The notes under the pieces: generated by a model | Databases searched by the model: none | Told to the model about the DNA's origin: nothing | The model's input: the letters and a program-made list of their open reading frames with translations, nothing else | In this document: positions 40,344-49,188 of the stretch, piece by piece | Numbering within the stretch: position 1 is the first letter of the stretch | How the letters are laid out: each line of letters opens with the position of its first letter | Source of the DNA: JALYYC01 sp963795805 | GTDB taxonomy: Bacteria > Chloroflexota > Dormibacteria > CF-121 | Reading direction: 5' to 3' | Assembly: GCA_963795805.1 (NCBI GenBank) | Contig: CAWCIV010000003.1 | Span: forward strand, 1 to 64,000 | DNA: 64,000 bases | Position numbers and translations under genes: made by a program

Positions 40344-41296
40344 CCTTGCTCGCCCAGGATGGCAGCTAGCTTGACCAGGTCGATGTTGCCGCCTGACACG
40401 ATACATGCGATGCGCCCCGATCCCGCCTTGCCGGAGAGCGCGACCGCCAGCGCCACCGCACCGGCGCCCTCGGCGATGACCCGATTGCGTTCGGCCATCA
40501 GGCGAAGCGCGGCGGCGACCTCGTCGAGCCCGGCGGTGAGCGAGCCGTCAAGCAACTCCTGCGCCAGCGCCAGCATGTTCGGAAAAACGGTCTTGCTCCC
40601 GATCCCGTCGACGAAGGACGGCTGGTAGTCGACCGTCGCCACCGCGCCGGCCTTTAGCGAAGCAGCCAGGGGTGCGCCCGTGTCCGCCTCGACCGCGTAA
40701 ATCCGCACCGTAGGTTTCAGCGCGCGAAGCGCCGTCGCGATCCCGACCGCGAGCCCGCCTCCTCCCCATGGGATCAGCACGGTGTCAACGTTCGGCAGGT
40801 CTTCTACCAACTCGAGGCCGATCGTTCCGTTGCCGGCCATCACCCGATCGTCATCAAACGAATGAATAAACACCGCGTCGATGCCGGGATAGCCGCGATC
40901 GGTGAATGTCTGCCACCACCGGTCGAACGGGACCTTGATGACGCGCCCGCCGAGGCGCTCGATCGCCCGGACCTTGGCCTCGGGCGCGTAGTCGGGGGCA
41001 ATCACCGTGCAGGGAATGCCCAGCCGGCGGGCGTTCCAGGCGGCCCCCTGCGCCATATTTCCGGCGCTCGCGACCAGCACCCCCTTTCGCAGCTCCTCTC
41101 TTATGGCCGAGCTCATCGCATTGGCGGCGCCTCGGATCTTGAAGGAGCCGATCGGTTGCAGGTTCTCCAGCTTGAGAAAGATCTCGGCGGGGCCGTCCCA
41201 GACATTGAGCCGCACCAGCGGCGTCCGGATGGCCGCCTGCGCCACAACCGGCGCGGCGCGACGGATCGACGCCAGGTCGAGTCCGGTCGCTTTCAC
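40340..41296 (-). CDS. Serine/threonine dehydratase-like PLP enzyme
   Basis: A 318-residue fold-type II PLP enzyme. The PLP lysine is Lys53 in PIGSFKIRGAANA, SAGNMAQGAAW is the substrate loop (here N-M-A-Q rather than the usual N-H-A-Q), and PWGGGGLAVGIATAL is the phosphate-binding glycine loop. It lacks a C-terminal ACT regulatory domain. The change from H to M in the SxGN(H)xQ motif suggests a substrate other than threonine or serine. The start and stop overlap its neighbours by four bases. Hydroxy- or amino-acid dehydratase/racemase activity is likely. Confidence 0.85.
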   Translation of the reverse strand: MKATGLDLASIRRAAPVVAQAAIRTPLVRLNVWDGPAEIFLKLENLQPIGSFKIRGAANAMSSAIREELRKGVLVASAGNMAQGAAWNARRLGIPCTVIAPDYAPEAKVRAIERLGGRVIKVPFDRWWQTFTDRGYPGIDAVFIHSFDDDRVMAGNGTIGLELVEDLPNVDTVLIPWGGGGLAVGIATALRALKPTVRIYAVEADTGAPLAASLKAGAVATVDYQPSFVDGIGSKTVFPNMLALAQELLDGSLTAGLDEVAAALRLMAERNRVIAEGAGAVALAVALSGKAGSGRIACIVSGGNIDLVKLAAILGEQG

Positions 41297-42288
41297 ATCG
41301 TGACCGTCTGGCCGACCCCGGCTGCCTTCGCCCGACGAACGACGTACGCGGCGGCCGCGACATCTTCGACAGCGATGCCCAGTGACTTGAAGAGCGTCAG
41401 CTCGCGTGCGGAGCGGCGACCGGGATGTTTGCCGACGATCAGATCCCCGAGTTCGGCCTGGATATGGTCCGCGGCAAAGGCGCCTTCGCGCATCGGAATC
41501 AGGACATCGCCGGCTTCGTTGAGGGCCGACTCCTTGCGGTCAACGAACACCATTGCCGCTGCCATCGTGGCGGAGTCGATCTCGCGCGCGGTCGGGATTG
41601 ATGACCCGACCGCGTTGATATGAACGCCCTCGGTCACCCAGGCCCGCTCCAGCACCGGTTCGGGGCTTGCCGTCACCGTCGCCACGATATCCGCCCCACG
41701 GAGGGCGGCCTCCGGCGTTGCGGCCGCCGTGATGGCCGCGTCGGATATACCCCGCATATCCTCGATCAGCCGGGTCACACGCGCCGGGTGACGGCTCCAG
41801 ACCCGCACCTGGCGGATGGGGCGGACCGCGGCAATCGCCTCGATATGCGTTCGCGCCTGGACCCCTGCGCCAAGGATGGCGAGCTCACCCGCGTCCGGAC
41901 GCGCCAGGAGATCGGTGGCGACGCCGGAGACGGCTGCCGTCCGGATTGCAGTGATGGTTGCCCCATCCATCAGGGCAGCAAGCCGGCCGGTATCCACCTC
42001 GAAGAGAAGCACGGCGCCCTGGTGCGTATCGATCCCCCGCGACGCGTTTCCCGGAAAGACCGAGACCGCCTTCATGCCCAGCGAGCCGTCGCGCCCCTGA
42101 TCCGGAGCGATGAAACCGGGCATCAGGCCCAGGAATCCGCTGGCATCCGGCATCCGCATCACCATTCGGAGCGGCACCAACGCCTTGCCGTTGGCGAGGG
42201 TGGCGAGCGCGTCCCGCATCACCCGGATGCACTCGCGCATCGGCAGCAGGCGCGCCACGTCGTCAGCCGAGAGCACCAGCACCTCCAT
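41293..42288 (-). CDS. Ornithine cyclodeaminase / mu-crystallin family protein
   Basis: A 331-residue NAD(P)-binding protein of the OCD/mu-crystallin family. LGMKAVSVFPGN contains the conserved substrate lysine, DGATITAIRTAAVSGVA is the family signature, and AILGAGVQARTHIEAI is the Rossmann loop. Family members include ornithine cyclodeaminase, alanine dehydrogenase, ketimine reductase and N-(carboxyethyl) dehydrogenases. With a PLP dehydratase next to it, imine or ketimine reduction is plausible. ATG at 42288 overlaps the AKR stop. Confidence 0.9.
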   Translation of the reverse strand: MEVLVLSADDVARLLPMRECIRVMRDALATLANGKALVPLRMVMRMPDASGFLGLMPGFIAPDQGRDGSLGMKAVSVFPGNASRGIDTHQGAVLLFEVDTGRLAALMDGATITAIRTAAVSGVATDLLARPDAGELAILGAGVQARTHIEAIAAVRPIRQVRVWSRHPARVTRLIEDMRGISDAAITAAATPEAALRGADIVATVTASPEPVLERAWVTEGVHINAVGSSIPTAREIDSATMAAAMVFVDRKESALNEAGDVLIPMREGAFAADHIQAELGDLIVGKHPGRRSARELTLFKSLGIAVEDVAAAAYVVRRAKAAGVGQTVTM

Positions 42289-43268
42289 CAGGCGGCCACC
42301 GTCATCAGCGAGCCGACCGCCTCGCGTTCCTGCGCACTCAGATGGACGTCTACCGCCTGCAGCCATGGCGCAAACTGTTCCGGGCGGCGCGGCCCAATCA
42401 GCGCGGCGGTGACCGCCGGATGGCTCAGGACCCAGGCCAGCGCCAGGGCACCGGTGTCGAGCCCGCGTTCCTCGGCGGCAGCGCGGAGCTCCGCGATCGA
42501 CCGAAACGTCCGCTCGGTGACCAGGCCGCGGTATGGTTCCGGGCGCAGCGCCAGGCGCGAGTCGCTCGGCGGCGCCTCGCCGAAGCGGTATTTGCCCGTC
42601 AATAGACCGCCCGATGTCGGGCTGAACGGCGTGACGGCCAGCGACTCGCTCGCGGCCAGCGGCAGCACCTCGCGTTCCATCTCGCGATCCAGCAGGTTAT
42701 AGCCATTCTGCACCGATTGGTAGCGGACCACGCCGAGCCGGTCACTCAGCCTCAGCGAGCTCCGCAGCTGGGATGCCGATGCATTGCTGGCGCCGATGAA
42801 TCGGACCTTGCCGGCTTTGACCAGGTCGTCCATGGCCTGCAGCGTCTCGTCTTCGGGCGTTTCCGGATCGGGTTCCATCGTCACGTACAGATCGACGTGA
42901 TCCGTTTGCAGGCGCCGGAGACTCCCCTCGATGGCTTGGACGATGTGCCGCCGGGAGAGGCTCTGGTCGTTGGGACCCTCGGCAACGGCGTAGAAGACTT
43001 TCGTCGAGAGCACGAGCTGGTCACGGATCTTCCGCTCGTTGAGCCAGGCGCCGATCATCCGTTCCGACGCGCCGCCGCCGTAGCTGTCGGCGGTGTCGAA
43101 GTAGTTGATACCGGCCTCGACAGCGCGGTCCATGATGGCGAAGGCTGCCGCCTGATCTTCCCCCTTGCCGAAGAGCTCGGGAGCCGATCCCACCCCACCG
43201 AACCCACCGCAACCCAGACCCAGGACCGAAACGCGCAGGTCGGTTTGGCCGAATTGCCGGTACTCCAT
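42288..43268 (-). CDS. Aldo/keto reductase family protein with altered catalytic histidine
   Basis: A 326-residue TIM-barrel AKR, first gene of the operon, with the Shine-Dalgarno-like GGGAGAGG directly before the ATG. Asp and Tyr of the catalytic tetrad are in NYFDTADSYGGGASE, and Lys in VLSTKVF. The usual LYxxH segment reads VDLYVTMEPDPET, so the histidine is methionine with glutamate next to it. C-terminal cofactor motifs (LTAALIGPRRPEQF) look intact. Loss of the histidine would weaken carbonyl reduction and may shift chemistry, as glutamate substitution does in steroid 5-beta-reductases. The substrate is unknown. Confidence 0.9.
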   Translation of the reverse strand: MEYRQFGQTDLRVSVLGLGCGGFGGVGSAPELFGKGEDQAAAFAIMDRAVEAGINYFDTADSYGGGASERMIGAWLNERKIRDQLVLSTKVFYAVAEGPNDQSLSRRHIVQAIEGSLRRLQTDHVDLYVTMEPDPETPEDETLQAMDDLVKAGKVRFIGASNASASQLRSSLRLSDRLGVVRYQSVQNGYNLLDREMEREVLPLAASESLAVTPFSPTSGGLLTGKYRFGEAPPSDSRLALRPEPYRGLVTERTFRSIAELRAAAEERGLDTGALALAWVLSHPAVTAALIGPRRPEQFAPWLQAVDVHLSAQEREAVGSLMTVAA

Positions 43269-43344
43269 CCTCTCCCATCGAGATGGTAAGGCAATGACCC
43301 ATCAGGGTCGCGGGATTTCCGCGTGTATCATCGGCAGGGTCGCC

Positions 43345-44133
43345 ATGTCAATCCAGCACGCGGCGCGCCTCCTTCACCAGGACGAGATTTTGCCGCGCGA
43401 ATTTTCAGGGGGGACGATGCAATGGCTGGTTGACCAGCGGCTTGGCGCCGAACACGTCATGGCGTACCGGCTCCAGGTTAGACCGGGCGACGTCGCCAGC
43501 CATGCGCACGACGGCAGCGAGGAGGTCCTCTACGTGCTCGAGGGCATTGGCACCATCACGGTCGAGACCGCCATGCACGCCGTCAGCCCGGGCAAGGCCG
43601 TCTTCATTCCCGCAGGGGCCGAGCACAGCTACGAGAACACCGGTGTCGCGCCCCTGATCATCGTCGGCGCGATGGCGCCGCCGATCGACAGCGGGGCGAT
43701 TCGCGCCACCATGCCGAGGCTGGATCTGGAGGGGGCGCTCAGGTCGGCCGAGATCGACGAGCGTCGCGTCCGCCCCACCATGATGGATGAGGAGCGGGTC
43801 ACCCCGACGCTGATGGGCGAGCGAAGCTTTCGCGTGCTGGTCAGCCCCGAGGTGGGCTGCCGCCAGATGACCCAGTTCACCGGCGTGATTCCCACCGGCC
43901 GGGCTCCGCTGCACGCGCATCCCCACGAGGAGGCGGTCTACATCCTCGAAGGTCACGGCCGGCTCTGGGTCGGCGAGGAACCGGCGGGCGAGTTGCGCCC
44001 CGGTTCGGTCGTCTTCTTCCCGATCGGCGTCCGCCACACCCTGGAGAACACCGCTGACGAAGATCTGAAGGTCCTGGGCACGTTCTCGCCGGCAGGCTCG
44101 CCGGAGGCCAAGCTCCCGACGCCGACCGCCTGA
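43345..44133 (+). CDS. Two-domain cupin (bicupin)
   Basis: A 262-residue protein with two cupin barrels. The metal motifs are HAHDGSEEVLYVLEG...HSYEN in the first half and HAHPHEEAVYILEG...RHTLEN in the second, both keeping the histidines and glutamate. Such bicupins include oxalate decarboxylases, quercetinases, and ureidoglycine aminohydrolases; which applies is unclear. ATG at 43345 follows CAGGG by about seven bases. It is transcribed divergently from the AKR operon and converges on livF, with ten bases between the stops. It has no signal peptide. Confidence 0.85.
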   Translation: MSIQHAARLLHQDEILPREFSGGTMQWLVDQRLGAEHVMAYRLQVRPGDVASHAHDGSEEVLYVLEGIGTITVETAMHAVSPGKAVFIPAGAEHSYENTGVAPLIIVGAMAPPIDSGAIRATMPRLDLEGALRSAEIDERRVRPTMMDEERVTPTLMGERSFRVLVSPEVGCRQMTQFTGVIPTGRAPLHAHPHEEAVYILEGHGRLWVGEEPAGELRPGSVVFFPIGVRHTLENTADEDLKVLGTFSPAGSPEAKLPTPTA

Positions 44134-44143
44134 CGCGCTGGCG

Positions 44144-44902
44144 CTACATGCCCAGGTAGGCCCGCTGCATCTGCGGGTTTTCGAGCAGGCGCGCCGCCGT
44201 GTCCGCGAGCACCACCCGGCCACTTTGCAGGACATAACCTCGGTCGGCGATGGCGAGCGCCATGCTCGCGTTCTGCTCGACGACGAACACTGTGATCCCG
44301 GTCGCATTGAGGCGCTGGATGGTCTCGAACTGCTGTTCGACGAGGACCGGGGCCAACCCCATCGAGGGCTCGTCCATACAGAGGAATCGCGGACGCGACA
44401 TCAGGGCTCGAGCCATGGCCAGCATCTGCTGCTCGCCGCCTGACATGGTGCCGCCACGCTGGCTCCGTCGCTCGCGGAGCCGCGGGAACATCTCGAGAAC
44501 ACGCTCCAGGTCGGCATCGATCTCGACGCGATCGTGCCGAGTGAAGGCCCCCATCATCAGGTTCTCGATCACGGTCAGCCGCGGGAAGATGCGACGGGCT
44601 TCCGGGACGATCGCGATGCCGTGGGCGACTCGTCGGGAGGTGTTCCAGTCCGTGATGTCCTGTCCCTCATAGACGATGGCACCGTGCGTGCATCGCACCG
44701 ACCCGATGACCGCCTTCATCGTGGTCGACTTTCCAGACGCGTTCCCTCCGAGGAGGCACACGATCTCGCCCCGGCGGATCTCCATCGACACCGCGCGGAG
44801 CGCCGGGATCGGTCCATAGCGAACCTCGACATCCTGCAACTTCAGGACGACGTCATTGCCCGTCACGGGGCGCGGCTCAGGCGGTGGCTGCGCGCCGTCC
44901 AA
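44144..44902 (-). CDS. livF: Branched-chain amino acid-type ABC transporter ATPase LivF
   Basis: A 252-residue ABC ATPase. Walker A is GGNASGKST (a variant of GPNGAGKST), the signature is MSGGEQQMLAMARALM, and Walker B is FLCMDEPSMGLAP. It ends with the LivF-typical LLENPQMQRAYLGM. It energises import together with LivG. ATG at 44902 overlaps livG by 26 nt; GTG at 44866 would remove the overlap. The order livH-livM-livG-livF is conserved. Subfamily members carry leucine, isoleucine, valine, but also aromatic acids or amides. Confidence 0.95.
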   Translation of the reverse strand: MDGAQPPPEPRPVTGNDVVLKLQDVEVRYGPIPALRAVSMEIRRGEIVCLLGGNASGKSTTMKAVIGSVRCTHGAIVYEGQDITDWNTSRRVAHGIAIVPEARRIFPRLTVIENLMMGAFTRHDRVEIDADLERVLEMFPRLRERRSQRGGTMSGGEQQMLAMARALMSRPRFLCMDEPSMGLAPVLVEQQFETIQRLNATGITVFVVEQNASMALAIADRGYVLQSGRVVLADTAARLLENPQMQRAYLGM

Positions 44903-45665
44903 GGTAGGCTTCGATGACTTTGGGATTGGCGTGGACCTCCTTTGGCAGGCCTTCGGCGATCCTGACCCCGTGGTCCATCACCACCACCCGATCCGAGATC
45001 TCCATCACGAGCGGCATGTGGTGCTCGATCAGGAGAATTGTCAGCCCCTGGTCACGCATCGACCGGATCAGCCTGGCGATCTCGACCCGTTCGTAGGGGT
45101 TCATCCCTGCGGCCGGTTCGTCGAGCAGCAGCAGCCTGGGGCGTGCGGCCAGCGCCCGCGCCATCTCGGTGCGGCGCCGGTTCGCGTAGGAGAGGCTGAA
45201 GGCTGGATCGTCGAGCCGCGGCGCGAGTCGCTCCGAAAACAGGGTGATAGCCTTGTCGACCTCCGCATGCGCCGCTCGTTCGGCTCGACGGGAGGGGGGC
45301 CAGAACGTGATGGCGCCGAGCATCCCGCTTCGAGTCCAGTGATGCGTGCCGAGGAGGATGTTCTCGCGCACGGTGAGCTGCGGGAAGACCCTGATGTTCT
45401 GAAACGTTCGAGCAATACCGAAGCGCGTGATCCGGTGCGATGGCTGGCCCACCAGCTCGCGACCCAGCAGCCGGATCGACCCGGTCGTCGGTTTGATGAT
45501 GCCGGAGATGAGATTGAAGACCGTGGTCTTCCCCGCACCATTGGGGCCAACCAGGCTGACTATCTCGCCCTCGCGGATCTCCAGGCTGAGGCCGTCGACG
45601 GCCGTAAGCCCGCCAAAGCGGCAGCTCAAGCGCTCGATTTGGAGAACCGGGGACGACGCCGTCAT
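44877..45665 (-). CDS. livG: Branched-chain amino acid-type ABC transporter ATPase LivG
   Basis: A 262-residue ABC ATPase with Walker A VGPNGAGKTT, an unusual signature LSYANRRRTEMARAL (normally LSYGQQR), Walker B LLLLDEPAAGMNP and the long LivG-specific insert near GTHHWTRSGMLGA. The C-terminal IAEGLPKEVHANPKVIEAYLG is characteristic of LivG. The ATG overlaps the livM stop by four bases. The altered signature still keeps the serine that contacts ATP, so it should be active. Confidence 0.95.
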   Translation of the reverse strand: MTASSPVLQIERLSCRFGGLTAVDGLSLEIREGEIVSLVGPNGAGKTTVFNLISGIIKPTTGSIRLLGRELVGQPSHRITRFGIARTFQNIRVFPQLTVRENILLGTHHWTRSGMLGAITFWPPSRRAERAAHAEVDKAITLFSERLAPRLDDPAFSLSYANRRRTEMARALAARPRLLLLDEPAAGMNPYERVEIARLIRSMRDQGLTILLIEHHMPLVMEISDRVVVMDHGVRIAEGLPKEVHANPKVIEAYLGRRAATA

Positions 45666-46915
45666 GGGTCCGGCGACGGCTCGGGTTCCGCCACGATGGC
45701 TCCCGTGGTCGTCTCCAGGTCGGCCACCTTACCCTGGGTCAGAGCTGCCGCCGAGTCCGCCGGCTCATCGACAAAGAGCTCGAGCGTGCCGCCCATGGCG
45801 CGCCGAGGCCGGATCGATACCGTGCCGAGCAGGCCCTCGGGCCTGAACACCATGACCGTGATCAGCACGATGCTGATGATCAGGTACTTGTAGAGGACGA
45901 ATTGCTGGAGCAGGAAGGGCGGCACCGTAAAGGCGATCGCGCCGAGGATCGCGCCGGGGATGCTGCCAAGGCCGCCGAGGATGACCATGATGAAGACCAT
46001 CACGGTCGTCTGGACGTCGAAGTTCGGGCTTGGGAAGGCGTTGAAGATCGAGGCCGCGTCGATCATGCCGACGATGCCGGCCATCACCGCGCTCGTCGTG
46101 AACGCCAACAGTCGGTAGCGGAACGTGTTGACCCCCATCGCGCGCGCCGCCAGCTCGTCCTCGCGGATCGCAACCCAGGCGCGACCAGTGCGGGTGCTCC
46201 GCCAGCGCAACATGCAGTAGACGCAGACGGCGAGGAAGAGTACGAAGACCCAGTAATACATCCGATAGTGCGGCACCGGTCCGATGAGCGGGAGGCTCGT
46301 TGGCAGGTTGAACGGCAGCACACCGTGGATACCATTCGTCCCGCCCGTGATGTTCAACCCGTCCGGCCCGAACTGATGCCCAACCAGCACGGGTGGGCGA
46401 TCCAGATCGAGGATCAAATCACGCATGATCAGCCCGAACCCCAGCGTGACAATCGCGAGGTAGTCACCGCGCAGTCGGAGCGCTGGCACCCCAACGAGGA
46501 GCGCGAACGCCATCGTGACCACGATCACGACGAGCAGGGCGGCCCAGAGCGGGTACCGCTGGTGGAGCTGGTCACTGGCGACCAGGGCATACGCATACGA
46601 GCCGATCCCGAAGAAAGCAATGAAGCCGAGGTTCAAGAGGCCCGCGTAGCCCACGACGAGGTTGAGGGCGACCGCCAGGCAGGCGTACATGGCGCAGGTC
46701 GCAAGGATTAGCGTCCAGTACTGCGCCCCAATCCAGCGGGAATTGTCCTCGATGTACTGGAGCACGAGCGGCGTCGCCAGTGCCACGATGAAGAACGCGA
46801 TCAGGACCGGCGCCCGCGTCAGCGCACGGTTCCAGGCGGCCGGGCCCGCCTCCCAGAGTTCTTTCAGGCGATGCGTCGATTCGCCCTCGTCGATCGGCAA
46901 CGGCCGGGCGCTCAT
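45662..46915 (-). CDS. livM: Branched-chain amino acid-type ABC permease LivM
   Basis: A 417-residue permease with about ten transmembrane helices. The EAA-like loop and LRLRGDYLAIVTLGFG motif typical of LivM are near residue 145, and SRTGRAWVAIREDELAARAMG is the cytoplasmic coupling region. An N-terminal extension of about 35 hydrophilic residues and an acidic C-terminal tail of about 55 residues make it longer than usual. The start overlaps the livH stop by four bases. It pairs with LivH to form the channel. Confidence 0.93.
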   Translation of the reverse strand: MSARPLPIDEGESTHRLKELWEAGPAAWNRALTRAPVLIAFFIVALATPLVLQYIEDNSRWIGAQYWTLILATCAMYACLAVALNLVVGYAGLLNLGFIAFFGIGSYAYALVASDQLHQRYPLWAALLVVIVVTMAFALLVGVPALRLRGDYLAIVTLGFGLIMRDLILDLDRPPVLVGHQFGPDGLNITGGTNGIHGVLPFNLPTSLPLIGPVPHYRMYYWVFVLFLAVCVYCMLRWRSTRTGRAWVAIREDELAARAMGVNTFRYRLLAFTTSAVMAGIVGMIDAASIFNAFPSPNFDVQTTVMVFIMVILGGLGSIPGAILGAIAFTVPPFLLQQFVLYKYLIISIVLITVMVFRPEGLLGTVSIRPRRAMGGTLELFVDEPADSAAALTQGKVADLETTTGAIVAEPEPSPDP

Positions 46916-47838
46916 GCGCGGTCGCCCAATGGCTGCCCGAATAGACCCTGGGGCCGGACCAGGAGGACCACGATCAGGGTCAAGAACACGAAGGTGTCCT
47001 GGAACTGGGTGCTGATGAACCCTCCCGCCATGCTTTCGAGCACGCCGAGCAGCAGGCCTCCGATCATGGCGCCACGGAGGTTCCCGATGCCGCCGATAAC
47101 GGCGGCCGTAAAGGCCTTGATGCCAAGCAGGTATCCCATGAAGAAATCGATCGAGGCGTAACGGAGTCCGTAGAGAACGCCACCCAGCCCCGCGAGCGCC
47201 GAGGCGATGAAGAACGTGACCGTGATGACCCGGTCGACATCGATCCCCATGAAGGTTGCCGCCTCCCGGTCCTGCGCCGTCGCCCGCATGGCGCTCCCGA
47301 AACGCGTTCGGAAGACAAACAGGTCGAGCCCGATCATCAGCGCCAGCGCCACCACAAACAGCAGCAGCCCGGCCAGAGAGGTTTCGGCGTCCGCCCCGCG
47401 GACCATCGTCTGCGGCACGAGCGCGTTACTGGGGACGAGCACCGGCGCCGGGCTGATCCAGACCTGGACGACGCTCTCGAGCAACAGGGACACGCCGATC
47501 GCCGTGATCAGCGGCGCAAGCCGGTTGGCGTTGCGCAGCGGCCGGTAGGCTGAACGCTCGATGCCCACGCCAAGCAGGCCTGCCCCGCCCATCGCGACGA
47601 GGATCATCAAAACCACCACGAGGCCGGCAGGGACGGCGGCGACCTGGTTGTGCACGAGCAGAGCGGCGACACCCGCAGCCAGGAAGGCCCCGATCATGAA
47701 GACGTCGCCATGGGCGAAGTTCAAGAGCTCGAGGATTCCATAGATCAGCGTGTAGCCGAGCGCGACCAGCGCGTACAGGCTGCCGAGCTCGAGCCCGTTG
47801 ACCAGCTGCTGCGGGAAGTTCTGCAGGAAGTAGTCCAC
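46912..47838 (-). CDS. livH: Branched-chain amino acid-type ABC permease LivH
   Basis: A 308-residue permease with about eight transmembrane helices. LELGSLYALVALGYTLIYGILELLNFAHGD is the hallmark LivH N-terminal region, and RFGSAMRATAQDREAATFMGID the coupling loop. GTG at 47838 follows the intercistronic hairpin that separates it from livK. It is the first of four overlapping genes livH-livM-livG-livF. Confidence 0.95.
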   Translation of the reverse strand: MDYFLQNFPQQLVNGLELGSLYALVALGYTLIYGILELLNFAHGDVFMIGAFLAAGVAALLVHNQVAAVPAGLVVVLMILVAMGGAGLLGVGIERSAYRPLRNANRLAPLITAIGVSLLLESVVQVWISPAPVLVPSNALVPQTMVRGADAETSLAGLLLFVVALALMIGLDLFVFRTRFGSAMRATAQDREAATFMGIDVDRVITVTFFIASALAGLGGVLYGLRYASIDFFMGYLLGIKAFTAAVIGGIGNLRGAMIGGLLLGVLESMAGGFISTQFQDTFVFLTLIVVLLVRPQGLFGQPLGDRA

Positions 47839-47844
47839 GGCGGC

Positions 47845-47876
47845 AAAAGGGGGCGGGACCGCCCGCCCCCTTTTTT
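47845..47876 (-). terminator. Intercistronic hairpin between livK and livH
   Basis: GGGGGCGGG (47849-47857) pairs with CCCGCCCCC (47862-47870) around ACCG and is flanked by A and T runs, so on either strand it is followed by T residues. In the gene direction it lies after livK and seven bases before the livH start, so it probably attenuates read-through into the permease genes. Confidence 0.8.
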
Positions 47877-47891
47877 CTTACTCCTTTTGCG

Positions 47892-49100
47892 TTAGCCGGA
47901 GACCGACTTGAGCACCACCATGGCGTTGCCCTTCGCCTGGTAGACGTAGATGCCGCCGCCCGCGACATCACCCTTCGAATTGAATTTGACATCCCCGAAG
48001 ATCGTCTTGAAGGTATCGCTCCCCAGGTGGGTGATGACGTCGTTGCGGGAGATTCTGCCGTTGTTCACGGGCGAGTTCTTGATCGCCTGGAGCAGGGCCT
48101 GAGCCGCCTCATAGGCAGAGCCATAGAAGGGGCCGGCCTTCCCGACCGAGTCCGCGCCGTACTCGCTCTTGAACTCAGCGACGTAGGCCGACGCGCTCGA
48201 TGACGACAGCCCGGCCGGATCGGCCGTGATATTGGTCGCGTAGGCGCCGGTATAGGCGCCCTGCGACTTGGTGATGATCGAGGAGTCTTCCTCGCCGTCA
48301 GTCCCGAGGAACTGGATATTCTGCCCGATGGTCAGGCCGGCTGACTTCAGCTGGGAAACAAAGGGTGCGGTATCCGGGCCTTCATCCGCCATGTAGACCC
48401 AGTCGGCGTTGAACGCCTTGATCTTGGTGATCACCGTACTGAAGTCCGGCTGGAGGGCCTTGATGCTATCCCGCTGCGTCGTGATGTTGTGGGCCTTGAG
48501 GTAGGTCTCGGTCTGATCGGCCAGTCCCTTTGAGTAATCGGATGTCGCGTCGATGACATAGATCTTCTTCGCGCCCTGGTCGATCATGAATTTGCCGTCG
48601 GCAGGCCCCTGCGCGTCGTCGCGCGCGTTGACGCGATGGGCGACGCTCCAGCCCGAGTCGGTGACCTTCACATTCGAGGCGGACTCACTCACGAACGGCA
48701 GTGGCGGGGTCGCAGCCTGCAGGCCCTGGACCGAGCCCAGCACCACGCCCGAGTTCATTGGGCCGACAATGCCGAGCACCGTCGGATCGGAAATGCCCTG
48801 CGCCTGAAGCGTTTGGGCGGTCTGCGCGTTGTGCTGGTCGTCCCAGACCAGCAGATCCACCTTTGTGCCGTTGACGCCACCGGCGTTGTTGAAATCCTTG
48901 ACCGCGAGCTTGATCGCCTGGAGCGCGCCGGCGCCGATGGACGCCTGGTCGCCGGTAAACGGACCTTCCGCCGCGATCTGCACCTTGTCCGGCTTGTTTT
49001 GCGGGGTGGAGCCACCACCCGTCGTTCCGCCGCACGCCGCCAGACCGAGGCTTGCCAGCGCGACGACGGCAAGCAACCTTGGCTTTCCCATCCTCTTCAC
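47892..49100 (-). CDS. livK: Branched-chain amino acid-type ABC substrate-binding lipoprotein
   Basis: A 402-residue periplasmic-binding-protein type I lipoprotein. The signal peptide (MGKPRLLAVVALASLGLAAC) ends in the lipobox LAAC with Cys23, followed by a Gly/Thr/Ser linker (GGTTGGGSTPQN). The binding fold starts with VQIAAEGPFTGDQASIGAGALQAIKLAV, a Leu/Ile/Val-binding family signature. LVWDDQHNAQTA and IGPMNSGVVLGSVQGLQ are ligand-pocket strands. The Shine-Dalgarno AGGAGG supports GTG 49100 or ATG 49091. It has its own promoter and is the first gene of the import operon. Ligand specificity cannot be read; kynurenine-pathway genes in the window make aromatic ligands conceivable. Confidence 0.93.
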   Translation of the reverse strand: MKRMGKPRLLAVVALASLGLAACGGTTGGGSTPQNKPDKVQIAAEGPFTGDQASIGAGALQAIKLAVKDFNNAGGVNGTKVDLLVWDDQHNAQTAQTLQAQGISDPTVLGIVGPMNSGVVLGSVQGLQAATPPLPFVSESASNVKVTDSGWSVAHRVNARDDAQGPADGKFMIDQGAKKIYVIDATSDYSKGLADQTETYLKAHNITTQRDSIKALQPDFSTVITKIKAFNADWVYMADEGPDTAPFVSQLKSAGLTIGQNIQFLGTDGEEDSSIITKSQGAYTGAYATNITADPAGLSSSSASAYVAEFKSEYGADSVGKAGPFYGSAYEAAQALLQAIKNSPVNNGRISRNDVITHLGSDTFKTIFGDVKFNSKGDVAGGGIYVYQAKGNAMVVLKSVSG

Positions 49101-49143
49101 GACCTCCTAATCCGGTTTCGTTTACAACCTAAATTATTCGCTC

Positions 49144-49172
49144 TTTATACACGGTTACCTGACGGAGAGCAA
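49144..49172 (-). promoter_or_regulatory. Promoter for livKHMGF (TTGCTC-N17-TATAAA)
   Basis: On the minus strand TTGCTC (49167-49172) and TATAAA (49144-49149) are 17 bases apart, in an AT-rich segment before a leader of about 40 nt that has AGGAGG. This is a leadered promoter, unlike most here. Confidence 0.65.
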
Positions 49173-49188
49173 CCGCCGTTAAGCCTTT

